Shown here one piece after another: positions 7,825 to 17,014 of a stretch of DNA of 64,000 nt (position 1 is the first letter of the stretch; every line of letters starts with the position of its first letter). The notes beneath the pieces are model-generated. The model was not told the origin of the DNA. It ran no database searches and was given only the letters and a program-made list of their open reading frames with translations. The DNA comes from Bacteroidales bacterium (GTDB lineage: Bacteria; Bacteroidota; Bacteroidia; Bacteroidales; UBA12077), in the NCBI GenBank assembly GCA_013138975.1, contig WTBR01000041.1:1-64000 (forward strand), given 5' to 3'. The translations under genes and the position numbers were made by a program.

Positions 7825-10224
7825 TTAAAATTTTAAACGTACTCCAACAATTAAATTTCTGCCCGGCGCAACTATACCCGAAGAATATGGTCTATAACGA
7901 TTATCAAAAATATTTTCAATCCCTAAATTAATTATCATATTTTCCCCGTAATTAATCGACGACATAAAATTTAATGTCCACCAAGCAGGTGAAAAGGGAT
8001 TCCCATTATCATCGCTAGCATACATATAAGGCTTACCTTGTTCGCTTGGCGCCAGATTATTGTAACTAATTTTATCGTTATAATTTGCATATACCGATGC
8101 CGTAAATTTTTCATTTGTAAAACTTAACCTCGTAGTACCAAACAAGGGAGCTACATGTCTTAGCGGTTCTCCCTCATGATCTTTTCCTGTAGTATAATTT
8201 ATTTTTGATAAAAGCTTAATCCTTGTAGAAACATTAATTTTTAAAGCAGCACTTAAACCATAAACATTCGCCCCATCAGCATTTACTATTGCTTGAGTTT
8301 TACTCATCTCACCTTCATAAATTATAGAATCCTGACCATTAAACTCAAAATCTCTACGAACAAAAGCATTTTCTATAAAAGTATAAAATCCGGTTATGCT
8401 TAAAGATCCAATATTTTTGAAGCTTTTTGAGATTCCCAAATCAATATTATAGGCATATTCAGGTTTTAAATTCTTATTAGGAACAACAACATTCCCCGGT
8501 TCAGAGTCAAATATTTTTGACATATCGTCAATATTTGGTGCATGAAACCCTGAAGACAAGTTTAAGTTTATTTGCCATGTTTTTACTGGTTTATAAACAA
8601 TCCCGATTGACCCGTTTAATGCACTGTTGCTAACCGAAATTTCATTATAAGGAAGATTAAAAAACGTTGTGTCTATTAAAGTCGAATAAGTATTAACATA
8701 ATTAGCACGAATACCTGTAATCATTGTAAATTTTTCGCTAAAATTCTCCTTATAACTTAAATACGCTGCTACGGTAGTATACTTATTATCCCCATCGGGA
8801 TACCTGGTTGATTCAGGAGATAAAGCATCGGTTAAAATATTTTTATTGTGTGCCGTTGATATTACTTTATTATAAACGGCCTCAAGTCCATAAAACAATT
8901 GATTATCTCTTTTAAGGTTTTTATCAAAATCCAGATTTAAACTATAAGCTAAAACATTTTCTTCTCTTTCACTTAAATCTTCGCTTCTATATTTTCTGCT
9001 ATGCCGACTTTCTTTGTAATCTTGATATGCAAAAGTTAAATTCGATCTGTCAAAAAATCTGGTTGAATCTAAATAGCTCGCATTTAATGTGTGCATCATC
9101 CAAATTTGTGGCCCATAATACCAATCACCATACTTCAAGGTTTCATCTTTATATTGAATAAGTCTATCGTAACGTGGCACATCCGAAAGCTTCGAATAAT
9201 GAAAAGCATAATTCAAATCAAGTTTTTCTGTTGGTCTAAATCGAACTTTTTGCATTAAATTAATCTGATTATATCCCGATTCATATTGAATATTTGGATT
9301 ACTATTCGCCATTACAGAGTCTACTCCATTTACTTGCTTTACATATTCCAATCGTTTGTATTCAGAATTATTTTTACTCCCCATTCGCAAATCATCAAAA
9401 TCGCTATAACTTATACTAGTTAACGATGCCCATTTTTCCGATGCAATATTAAAATCCAGATGTCCTGTTTTTTCTTTATTGGCCGATGAATATCGAGCAA
9501 AAGCATTCCCTGAAAATGCCATTTCCTCACTTGTAGAAAGCTTAGCTCTTAAAGTATGAAAATCCATAACACCACCAAGAGCATCACTACCATATGTTAC
9601 CGATCCGGGGCCAAATATAATTTCGCTACTTTCAATAACATTTGCATCTAAAGAAATTACATTTTGCAAGTTACCTTCCCGATATATTGCATTATTCATT
9701 CGCACACCATCAATCACTAACAAAACAGTGTTTGTCGAAAACCCTCTAATCATTGGACTTCCTCCACCAAGTTGACTTTTCTGAACAAATACTTCATTCG
9801 AATTTGCTAACAAATCTGCTGTAGTTTGAGGATTATTAAATATAATATCCTTCTGACTTAAACGAGTGATTTTATTTGGAATCTCACTCTTGTTTTGCTC
9901 CCATCGATACGCTGAAATAACAAATTCCTCAATTTGAATTATATTTTTCTCTACATATAAGATATCAGATTTAAGGCTCTCTTTTGTAAATTTTATTTTC
10001 TTATACGATGGATGTTGCATATAAATCATTTCTTTACTTGAAAAAACGTCAAGTAAAATTTCTCCCTCCGAATTCGAAAGAGCCGATTTTGTATGATCTT
10101 TATTAAAAATTGCAACTCCAGCAACAAGATTTTTTGTTTCAGCGTCTTGTAATACAAGCGTTTGACCAAAAGAAGAAAGAGCTAAAAATAAGCATATGGA
10201 AGTAATATAAATTTGTTTAATCAT
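7825..10224 (-). CDS. TonB-dependent outer-membrane receptor
   Basis: Start chosen at 10224 because the signal peptide begins MIKQIYITSICLFLALSSFGQ; an upstream ATG at 10257 would add 11 residues in front of it. Domain order: signal peptide, carboxypeptidase-regulatory-like domain (about 21-100), TonB plug (about 120-225, with GGGSPMIRGFSTNTVLLVID and GPGSVTYGSDALGGVMDF), then a 22-strand barrel ending GRNLIVGVRLKF with terminal Phe. The plug motif RGFxxNxVLLVIDGVRMNNA with YREGNLQNV resembles haemin/haemoglobin-type receptors, but the ligand is not proven. No haem-binding partner or SusD is adjacent. Confidence 0.9.
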   Translation of the reverse strand: MIKQIYITSICLFLALSSFGQTLVLQDAETKNLVAGVAIFNKDHTKSALSNSEGEILLDVFSSKEMIYMQHPSYKKIKFTKESLKSDILYVEKNIIQIEEFVISAYRWEQNKSEIPNKITRLSQKDIIFNNPQTTADLLANSNEVFVQKSQLGGGSPMIRGFSTNTVLLVIDGVRMNNAIYREGNLQNVISLDANVIESSEIIFGPGSVTYGSDALGGVMDFHTLRAKLSTSEEMAFSGNAFARYSSANKEKTGHLDFNIASEKWASLTSISYSDFDDLRMGSKNNSEYKRLEYVKQVNGVDSVMANSNPNIQYESGYNQINLMQKVRFRPTEKLDLNYAFHYSKLSDVPRYDRLIQYKDETLKYGDWYYGPQIWMMHTLNASYLDSTRFFDRSNLTFAYQDYKESRHSRKYRSEDLSEREENVLAYSLNLDFDKNLKRDNQLFYGLEAVYNKVISTAHNKNILTDALSPESTRYPDGDNKYTTVAAYLSYKENFSEKFTMITGIRANYVNTYSTLIDTTFFNLPYNEISVSNSALNGSIGIVYKPVKTWQINLNLSSGFHAPNIDDMSKIFDSEPGNVVVPNKNLKPEYAYNIDLGISKSFKNIGSLSITGFYTFIENAFVRRDFEFNGQDSIIYEGEMSKTQAIVNADGANVYGLSAALKINVSTRIKLLSKINYTTGKDHEGEPLRHVAPLFGTTRLSFTNEKFTASVYANYNDKISYNNLAPSEQGKPYMYASDDNGNPFSPAWWTLNFMSSINYGENMIINLGIENIFDNRYRPYSSGIVAPGRNLIVGVRLKF

Positions 10225-10257
10225 AATAATAAAATCTAAAACGGTATAAAGCTCCAA

Positions 10258-10573
10258 ATATACGTATTATTAAAAAAATTATTAATGACAGCTAATTTAA
10301 ATAATATATTAGACTTTACTTTAAATCCGACAAGCGTGGTACGGATTTATTAATAATCAGCAAGTTGATTATAATTTCATTCATCCATATTAGTTAACCA
10401 TGGTACGGCTAATTACTTAATATTTAAACAAATAAAAATTTACTTGCGGATATTAGACTTTATATAAATTCACTTGATAAATCCATTTTTAATTGTGTTT
10501 GTTTAGCTATATATTTCATATATAACATTATATTTAATATTTTTGAGAAATTGTATAATTGATTTAAAATCTT
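10258..10573. other. Intergenic stretch holding element M1 copy 1
   Basis: Divergent region between the TonB receptor and the 920-aa protein gene. About half is element M1 (10310-10462). A possible -7 box TATTTTTG lies at 10538-10545, but no good -33 TTG is found at the right distance. Confidence 0.6.
10310..10462 (+). mobile_element. 135-bp non-autonomous element M1, copy 1, with 9-bp target duplication
   Basis: Element 10319-10453 is flanked by TAGACTTTA at 10310-10318 and 10454-10462. The subterminal inverted repeat is AATCCGACAAG on the left and CTTGCGGAT on the right. Inside are two imperfect stems around CGTGGTACGGATTT and TGGTACGGCTAAT. The second copy at 16650-16784 is also exactly 135 bp and aligns without gaps, but has a different 9-bp flank. 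It encodes nothing, so it needs a transposase elsewhere. Confidence 0.85.
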
Positions 10574-13336
10574 ATGTTTAAAAAAATACTAATCGGAGCA
10601 GTATCGTTGATCGTAATTTCTTCTGCCTTCATTGGTTACACATATTTAAAAAAACAACAACTTCCCGATTTTAATTTGCATTATGCAATCCCTACTGATG
10701 CTGCAATAATTATAGAAAGTGATGACTTTATAAAAAAAATAACAGATATTCGAATTGAGAATAAAATCTGGGACGAACTTTTAGTACTTCCTGCCTTAAA
10801 AAGTTTTGATAATGATTTAGATTACTTAACCAAAATCTCCAATAGCGATCCCATAATCCAAAACCTTACAAAAGATAATGAAATTATAATCTCTGCACAC
10901 AAAATAGGAAAATCCGATTTAGGATTTCTATTTATGATAAAGCTTCATAATTCAAGAGACAGAAAGCTTATTCTTCAAACAATTACCGATCTTTTAAAAA
11001 CAGAAAAGAATGTTTCAAGCAGAGATTACAATAATTCTAATATTTACAGAACGGAAATAAATGAAAAGGAATTTCATTTCTCTTTTAACAAAGGAATATT
11101 AATTTTTAGTTCATCGGCAATACTAATTGAAAATTCATTACGGCAAATCGATGCTGAAAAATCAATACTTAATGATAAGGGATTTTTAAAAGTTCGAAAA
11201 ACAGCAGGGAAAAATGTAGACGCAAATATTTATCTGAATCTAACTAAATTAAATGAAATTATATCCTTTACACTTAACGAAAAACAAAGATCAATAATTT
11301 CTAAATTCTCAAATTTTGGCAATTGGGCCGAACTTGATATTAATTTAAAAGATGACGCAGCTCTACTAAACGGTTTTACTTTTAGTAATGATTCCTCAAA
11401 TAATTATCTAAATATTTTCCTTAATCAGGAACCCGTTAGTCACGAAATGAATAGTATTCTTCCATCAAACACTTCACTTTTTTTATCGCTTGGAATTAGT
11501 AACAGTCAAAAATATTTTAAAAATTACAAATCATATCTCGAAAAAGAAGGTAGAATAAACAAGTATCAGTTGCAGCTAGATCGATTTAAAAACAAGTATG
11601 ACATCGATTTGGAACAATTTTTCAACAGTCGTTTGGACGAAGAAATTGGAATTGTTGTAAGCAATGAACCAAATAATAGCTTCGAAGATAATACTTATAT
11701 TATCATGCGAACAAGCGGTAAAAGTGTTACCGAAAATCATTTAAATGATATTATTTCTAAAATTGCAAAAGCAGATAATATAAATTCCTCGCAATTAATT
11801 AACGAAGTAAGAATAGATAAAGAATCAACATACAAAGTTTATACATTACCATTTAATAGTGTATTTAGTACATTTTTTGGTGATGTTTTTCCGGAGTTTA
11901 AAGTTCAACATGCAACCTTTATCGATAACTTTTTAATTATAGGTAATTCTGTAAATTCGGTTTCCAATTTTATTCATTCCAATATTTTACATAAAACCTT
12001 GGATAACGATATGAGATTTGAACAATTCACTAATTATTTATCCTCAAAATCAAATTTCTATTTTTACACCAATATGTTTCATTCGCCAAAATATATTTCA
12101 GAGTTTTTAAATCAAAATCTTAAAAAAGGATTAAATCAAAACATTGAAACCTTCAAGAAATTTCATGCTTTTGCTGTTCAGTTTCAGCAAAACAACGATA
12201 TGATATACAATAATTTATATTTGCAATATGTTCCTGAAATAAAAGAAGAAGCCATTACAGTATGGGAAAGTCATTTAGATACTTCTATTAACTTTAAACC
12301 GGCATTAGTAACAAATCATTACACAAAAGAAAATGAAATTTTTGTTCAGGATTTAAATAATAAAATCTACCTGATTAATAAAGTTGGTAGAATATTATGG
12401 AAAGTGCAGTTAAATGAAAAAATAAACAGTGAAATACATCAAGTTGATTTTTACAAAAACGGAAAACTTCAATTTTTGTTTAGTACAAAAAGTAAAATTC
12501 ATTTAATCGACAGGAACGGTAATTATGTTGAGCGCTATCCCGTTAAGTTAAGATCTCCTTCAACGGCAGGATTGGCAATATTTGATTATGACAAAACACT
12601 TGATTATCGGATTTTTATACCCTGCGAAAACAAGAATGTTTATTTATATAATTTGGAGGGAAACTTAATTAATGGATGGAAATTTGATCAAACAGATAAT
12701 TTTGTAACAACTTCAATTCAACACTTTAAGATAAAATCAAACGATTATCTTATATTTGCTGATAAATCAAGAGTTTATATATTAAATAGAAAAGGTGAAG
12801 AGCGAATTAGAATAAAAAATCAATTCTCTAAATCAGTAAATAACAAATTTATACTTGAAAAGGGTAACACTAATGTCAATCCATATTTTGTAACAACAGA
12901 CACATCAGGATTGGTAAGAATGATACATCTGGATGGTTCGGTTGAATCAAAACAAATTGATAACTACTCTTCAAACCATTTCTTTGATTACATCGATATT
13001 AATGCTGACGGATTTATGGATTATTTATTTCTTGATAAAAACAAATTAAAAGTTTATAAAAAAGATAGAACAAAATTATTTGATTATAAATTTGATGACA
13101 ACATTAATTCAGCTCCTGTTTATTATTATTTTTCGTACGATGATCGAAAGTTAGGAATAGTATCAGAAACAAACAATGAGATATTCTTGTTTAATAGCAA
13201 TGGAAGTTTGTATAATGGATTTCCTTTAAAAGGGAATACTCCATTTACGATAGGTTTTTTAGGCGACTCTCGTAATCAGTTTAATTTAATTGTTGGTACA
13301 AAATATAACTTTTTATACAATTATTCCGTAGATTAG
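10574..13336 (+). CDS. Large membrane-anchored protein, DUF3352-like N part and beta-propeller-like C part
   Basis: 920 residues. One N-terminal hydrophobic segment (about 5-25, ILIGAVSLIVISSAFIGYTYL) without a clear cleavage site suggests an inner-membrane anchor with the rest in the periplasm. Residues 35-560 begin with a DUF3352-like pattern (AIPTDAAIIIESDD). From about 570 there are repeated units of the form NKIYLIN.xGxILW, SKIHLIDRNGNYVERYPVKL, NVYLYNLEGNLINGWKF, characteristic of a PQQ/VCBS-like beta-propeller. No catalytic motif is visible. It stands alone, with element M2 copy 2 right after the stop. Confidence 0.65.
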   Translation: MFKKILIGAVSLIVISSAFIGYTYLKKQQLPDFNLHYAIPTDAAIIIESDDFIKKITDIRIENKIWDELLVLPALKSFDNDLDYLTKISNSDPIIQNLTKDNEIIISAHKIGKSDLGFLFMIKLHNSRDRKLILQTITDLLKTEKNVSSRDYNNSNIYRTEINEKEFHFSFNKGILIFSSSAILIENSLRQIDAEKSILNDKGFLKVRKTAGKNVDANIYLNLTKLNEIISFTLNEKQRSIISKFSNFGNWAELDINLKDDAALLNGFTFSNDSSNNYLNIFLNQEPVSHEMNSILPSNTSLFLSLGISNSQKYFKNYKSYLEKEGRINKYQLQLDRFKNKYDIDLEQFFNSRLDEEIGIVVSNEPNNSFEDNTYIIMRTSGKSVTENHLNDIISKIAKADNINSSQLINEVRIDKESTYKVYTLPFNSVFSTFFGDVFPEFKVQHATFIDNFLIIGNSVNSVSNFIHSNILHKTLDNDMRFEQFTNYLSSKSNFYFYTNMFHSPKYISEFLNQNLKKGLNQNIETFKKFHAFAVQFQQNNDMIYNNLYLQYVPEIKEEAITVWESHLDTSINFKPALVTNHYTKENEIFVQDLNNKIYLINKVGRILWKVQLNEKINSEIHQVDFYKNGKLQFLFSTKSKIHLIDRNGNYVERYPVKLRSPSTAGLAIFDYDKTLDYRIFIPCENKNVYLYNLEGNLINGWKFDQTDNFVTTSIQHFKIKSNDYLIFADKSRVYILNRKGEERIRIKNQFSKSVNNKFILEKGNTNVNPYFVTTDTSGLVRMIHLDGSVESKQIDNYSSNHFFDYIDINADGFMDYLFLDKNKLKVYKKDRTKLFDYKFDDNINSAPVYYYFSYDDRKLGIVSETNNEIFLFNSNGSLYNGFPLKGNTPFTIGFLGDSRNQFNLIVGTKYNFLYNYSVD

Positions 13337-13501
13337 TAAATAATGTCAGCAAGAAAACTACCTTTTTTTCAAGTCTTTGATAAGAAAGCGTCAAAGACAA
13401 GGCTTTCGAAGTGTTGGAAACCAAGGAGTTTACTTTTGTAAGTGACTGTTTTCAACACAAGAGTAACGCAGTATTTGGCGTTTTCTTGCAAAAACTAAAT
13501 A
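13337..13501 (+). mobile_element. Small non-autonomous element M2, copy 2, with TAAATA flanks
   Basis: A 153-bp element (13343-13495) flanked by TAAATA at 13337-13342 and 13496-13501. The inverted repeat is GCAAGAAAAC (13349-13358) / GTTTTCTTGC (13480-13489). It matches copy 1 over its whole length with few changes. The left flank begins directly after the TAG stop of the 920-aa gene. The interior can fold (AAGTGTTGGAAA pairs with TTTTCAACAC), so it may act as a terminator. Confidence 0.8.
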
Positions 13502-13517
13502 TCTAAATTCAAAAGTC

Positions 13518-15161
13518 ATGAAGCAATATAAAATAATATTTTCCATAATTACAGTAATCTTATTTACTCAATGTATGCAAGATGAATACAATCTTGACAA
13601 ACTCGATGATGACATTGAAATTCGAATGGGTGTTCTAACTCCATTAGCTTACGGATCATTAAATTTTGGTGATATTGTAAGCGAGTTTGATAGTTCAAGT
13701 TTTATAAGTACAGATGCTGATGGCTTATTATTAATTACGTATGCAGATTCATTGTTTTCATTTAAAGCTAATGATTTATTGGAAATCCCTTCGCAAGATT
13801 TTTTTCAATTTTTCATTGATTCTGATTTTGGTTTACCACCTTTACCTATTTTAGATACTTTCGAAATTAACAGGACAGAAAGTTTCCCTTTTACATTTGG
13901 TAATAATGAACGTATAGACAGTATGATTTTAGATGAAGGAAGCATAAATTTTGATCTTACTTCTACATTTTTACATACAGGAAAAATTGATATGGTAATA
14001 CCAAATCTTAAACTAAATGGAGTTGCTTTTACACAATCAATAATAATTAATGTAGATGATGGAAGCTTTTCTGAAAATACAGTTGCTGATTTGTCTAATT
14101 ATACTTTACAGTTAAATGATTCCGTTGGAACCGACACCATGTTTTTTCCAGTTGAATTTCATGTTGAAATTTACACAAATGGTGTTAGTGGTGTTACCGT
14201 TGGAGATCAAGTTGGAATTGATGCCGGTTTAGGAAATTTAAATTTCGAAGCTATTTTCGGATACATTGGTGATTACGAATTAGTAAGCGAAAATGGTGAA
14301 ATTGCTCTTGGCTTTTTTGAAAACCCTCTTGATGGAAATTTTCGTTTCGAAGATCCTCGAATTAATTTAAATATTGGAAACTCATACGGTGTTCCCACGG
14401 ATATTAATATTTCTCGCTTTACCGGGTTTAACAATAATCAAGATTCAATTGTTATGGATCTAACAGCTAGAAATCCATTTGGATATGCATATCCTACAAT
14501 ATCAGATTATACTAATAACGACATTTTAAAAGACACTACAATCTCTATCAACAAAGACAACTCAAATATTTCAGATTTTCTGGCATTCTTGCCTTCAAGT
14601 TTTGAATATAGTTTATCGGCAAAGTCTAATCCTGACGGCGAAGGAGCTTCATATAATTTTGTTTCAGATGAAAGTGAAGTAAATATTGGTCTTGAACTTA
14701 TTCTTCCTTTATGGTTTAGCGCTGACAGTTTTGCATTAGTAGATACAATGGATATTACATTTTTTGAAGATGCTGACTACATTGATAAAGTAAGTATAGT
14801 ATTAGAAGTTTCAAATGGCTTACCTCTTGAAATTGATTTTCAGGTGTTTTTCTTAGATTCAGCATACAATCTTGTTGATTCTTTATTCTCAGAAGAATAT
14901 ACTCCTGTAATTAGCTCTGCAACAATTGATCCTTCAACTAGTTTGGTAACTGACCCTGGTTTTAAAACTTCGCACATTGAGTTTACAAATGAAGATATAA
15001 CTAATTTAGAAAAAGTCCGATATGGAATTATTAGAGCGGGTCTAAAAACATCCCCAGATTCAAACGGAGATCCTCTAGCTGTTAAATTCTTTACAGATTA
15101 TGAAATTGATTTTAATTTAAGTGTGAGTATAGATATAAAGGCTAACTCAAATGACTTTTAA
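13518..15161 (+). CDS. Surface lipoprotein of unknown function
   Basis: 547 residues with a lipoprotein signal: a hydrophobic stretch, then LFTQC with Cys19 as the lipidated residue. The mature part is acidic and rich in Asp, Ser and Asn with beta-strand-like repeats; Bacteroidota outer-membrane lipoproteins often look like this. No domain is recognised. It is followed after 11 bp by a DUF5723 barrel gene, so the two are probably co-transcribed and may act together at the outer membrane. Confidence 0.65.
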   Translation: MKQYKIIFSIITVILFTQCMQDEYNLDKLDDDIEIRMGVLTPLAYGSLNFGDIVSEFDSSSFISTDADGLLLITYADSLFSFKANDLLEIPSQDFFQFFIDSDFGLPPLPILDTFEINRTESFPFTFGNNERIDSMILDEGSINFDLTSTFLHTGKIDMVIPNLKLNGVAFTQSIIINVDDGSFSENTVADLSNYTLQLNDSVGTDTMFFPVEFHVEIYTNGVSGVTVGDQVGIDAGLGNLNFEAIFGYIGDYELVSENGEIALGFFENPLDGNFRFEDPRINLNIGNSYGVPTDINISRFTGFNNNQDSIVMDLTARNPFGYAYPTISDYTNNDILKDTTISINKDNSNISDFLAFLPSSFEYSLSAKSNPDGEGASYNFVSDESEVNIGLELILPLWFSADSFALVDTMDITFFEDADYIDKVSIVLEVSNGLPLEIDFQVFFLDSAYNLVDSLFSEEYTPVISSATIDPSTSLVTDPGFKTSHIEFTNEDITNLEKVRYGIIRAGLKTSPDSNGDPLAVKFFTDYEIDFNLSVSIDIKANSNDF

Positions 15162-15172
15162 ATCCCGATAAT

Positions 15173-16645
15173 ATGAAACTTAATAAAAGCTACATAATAT
15201 TAACATTTATATTTTTTCAAATATTTATTTCAGAATCTGTAAGAGCACAAGATTCACAAACACTATATTATATGAATAGTGTACCGCAATCAACAATAAT
15301 GAACCCTGCATTGCAACCTTCATATAATGTTTTTGTGGGACTTCCTGTAATTTCTTCATTACAATTTGGTGCCGGAAATAACAGATTAGGCTTAACCGAC
15401 ATTATAATGAAGCATCCTACAAATGATTCTTTAATAACTTTTTTACATCCCGATGCAGAGTTTAATACTTCCGATTTTCTTTCAAAGTTAGATGATAATA
15501 ATTTCTTTTATGAAGACTTTAGAACAGATCTTCTTTCATTTGGATTTAGAGTTAATACTTGGTATTTTTCATTTAACCTTTCAGAAAAATTTACAACTTC
15601 AATTAATTATCCGAAAGATTTGTTGGTAATTGCATTAGAAGGTAATAAAAGCTTCATTAATCAAAGTGCCGACTTAAGCAACTTAGGAGTTAACTCAACT
15701 TTTTATCGCGAATATGGACTAGGAATTTCAAAAAAAATAAGTGATAAGTTATCCGTTGGGATACGTGCAAAAATTCTATTTGGTCATGCGAATATATCAT
15801 CAGACTTTAATGATAATACTTTAGAACTATATTCTAGTCGTGATTCTATATATATAAATGCCGATGCAGTTATAAAAACTTCATCTCCTTTAATTGCTAC
15901 AACAAATGCAGATGGAGACTTTAACGGCTTTGAAATTCCGGGTTTTATTGAAAATTCTAATGTTGACTCACTAATTGATTACGGATTATCCCATACTAAT
16001 ATGGGACTAGGAATTGATTTTGGAATTAATTATAAACCAATTGATAAGCTTTCAGTATCATTAAGCGTAATAGATTTAGGCTATATAAAATGGGATGCTA
16101 AAGATGTAACTTCAATTGAATTAAAAGGTAATTATTCATTTAAAGGTGTAGATGTTAGTAATGAAATTGGCAATTCAAGTTCAGCAGATTCACCCTTTGA
16201 TGAAATGCTTGATTCATTAGAAAATAGTTTTACATTAAAAAATACTTCAAATTCTTATACAACATCCTTAGGAGCAAAAATTTACATTGGTGCTAATTAT
16301 GCGCTTTCCAAAAAGTTTGATCTAGGATTTCTATCTCGATCGTACTTTTATAACAGCAATTTAAATCAGGCCTTTACATTTTCTGCTAATGTTCACATGA
16401 GAGGATTATCTACAAGTATAAGTTATTCCATGATGAATGGTTCTTATAACAATATAGGTTTTGGATTAGTTCTAGGAGGAGCTCCTCTACAAATTTATAT
16501 TATCTCAGATAATGCATCAGCAGCTTTATGGGGGCACAAAACAACATCTGCAAATTTCAGATTCGGCTTAAATATTGCTTTAGGATCTAGTCTTAAAACT
16601 AAAAATAAAGCTAAAGATATACCACTTTTAAAGTCTGTATTCTAA
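15173..16645 (+). CDS. DUF5723-family outer-membrane beta-barrel protein
   Basis: 490 residues with a signal peptide (about 1-25, cut after VRAQ), then TLYYMNSVPQSTIMNPALQP, which is the characteristic start of DUF5723 and related PorP-like barrels. Alternating strands with aromatic residues run to near the C terminus (LGVNSTFYREYGLGISKK; KLSVSLSVIDLGYIKWD). Function is unknown; it is presumed an outer-membrane porin or scaffold. It is the second gene of a pair with the lipoprotein 11 bp upstream. Confidence 0.8.
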   Translation: MKLNKSYIILTFIFFQIFISESVRAQDSQTLYYMNSVPQSTIMNPALQPSYNVFVGLPVISSLQFGAGNNRLGLTDIIMKHPTNDSLITFLHPDAEFNTSDFLSKLDDNNFFYEDFRTDLLSFGFRVNTWYFSFNLSEKFTTSINYPKDLLVIALEGNKSFINQSADLSNLGVNSTFYREYGLGISKKISDKLSVGIRAKILFGHANISSDFNDNTLELYSSRDSIYINADAVIKTSSPLIATTNADGDFNGFEIPGFIENSNVDSLIDYGLSHTNMGLGIDFGINYKPIDKLSVSLSVIDLGYIKWDAKDVTSIELKGNYSFKGVDVSNEIGNSSSADSPFDEMLDSLENSFTLKNTSNSYTTSLGAKIYIGANYALSKKFDLGFLSRSYFYNSNLNQAFTFSANVHMRGLSTSISYSMMNGSYNNIGFGLVLGGAPLQIYIISDNASAALWGHKTTSANFRFGLNIALGSSLKTKNKAKDIPLLKSVF

Positions 16646-16793
16646 AATACCTTAAATCCGCAAAGCGTGGCACGGATTTATCAATAATCTGCATTTGATT
16701 ATAATTTCATGTCATCTATATTAGTTAACCGTGGCACGGCTAATTACTTAATATCTAAATGAATGAAAATTTACTTACAGATACTCTAAAATA
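16641..16793 (+). mobile_element. 135-bp non-autonomous element M1, copy 2, with 9-bp target duplication
   Basis: Element 16650-16784 is flanked by TCTAAAATA at 16641-16649 and 16785-16793. It aligns with 10319-10453 without a gap and in the same orientation, with differences scattered. Stems around CGTGGCACGGATTT and CCGTGGCACGGCTAA are conserved or compensated. It is inserted directly after the stop codon of the DUF5723 gene. Confidence 0.87.
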
Positions 16794-17014
16794 AAAAATA
16801 CTTTTTTAATTAAAAATTATTTCGACTACTAAAACTATGCGGTCGAAAATTTAAATGTCTAATTCTAATTATATAACTCTGCAAATACGTATATATTAAA
16901 TTATTAATTGATTATTATAAACGATCATTAAAATTATATGCATTTTGGTCGGGTTTTTTTTTTTTCTTTTCCTAAAAAATCTATCTTTATTTTTTAAAAC
17001 TAAATTAAAATTAT
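16794..17014. promoter_or_regulatory. Upstream region of the FadL-like gene
   Basis: Together with M1 copy 2 this makes a 369-bp gap. It is AT-rich and contains a run of 13 T at about 16957-16969 after GTCGGG. The DNA probably carries the promoter of the FadL-like gene, but no -33/-7 pair with correct spacing can be picked out. Confidence 0.3.

Noticed and set aside
16950..16975. Poly-T run as a terminator
   Set aside because: No stem precedes it on the plus strand; it is more likely plain AT-rich DNA.
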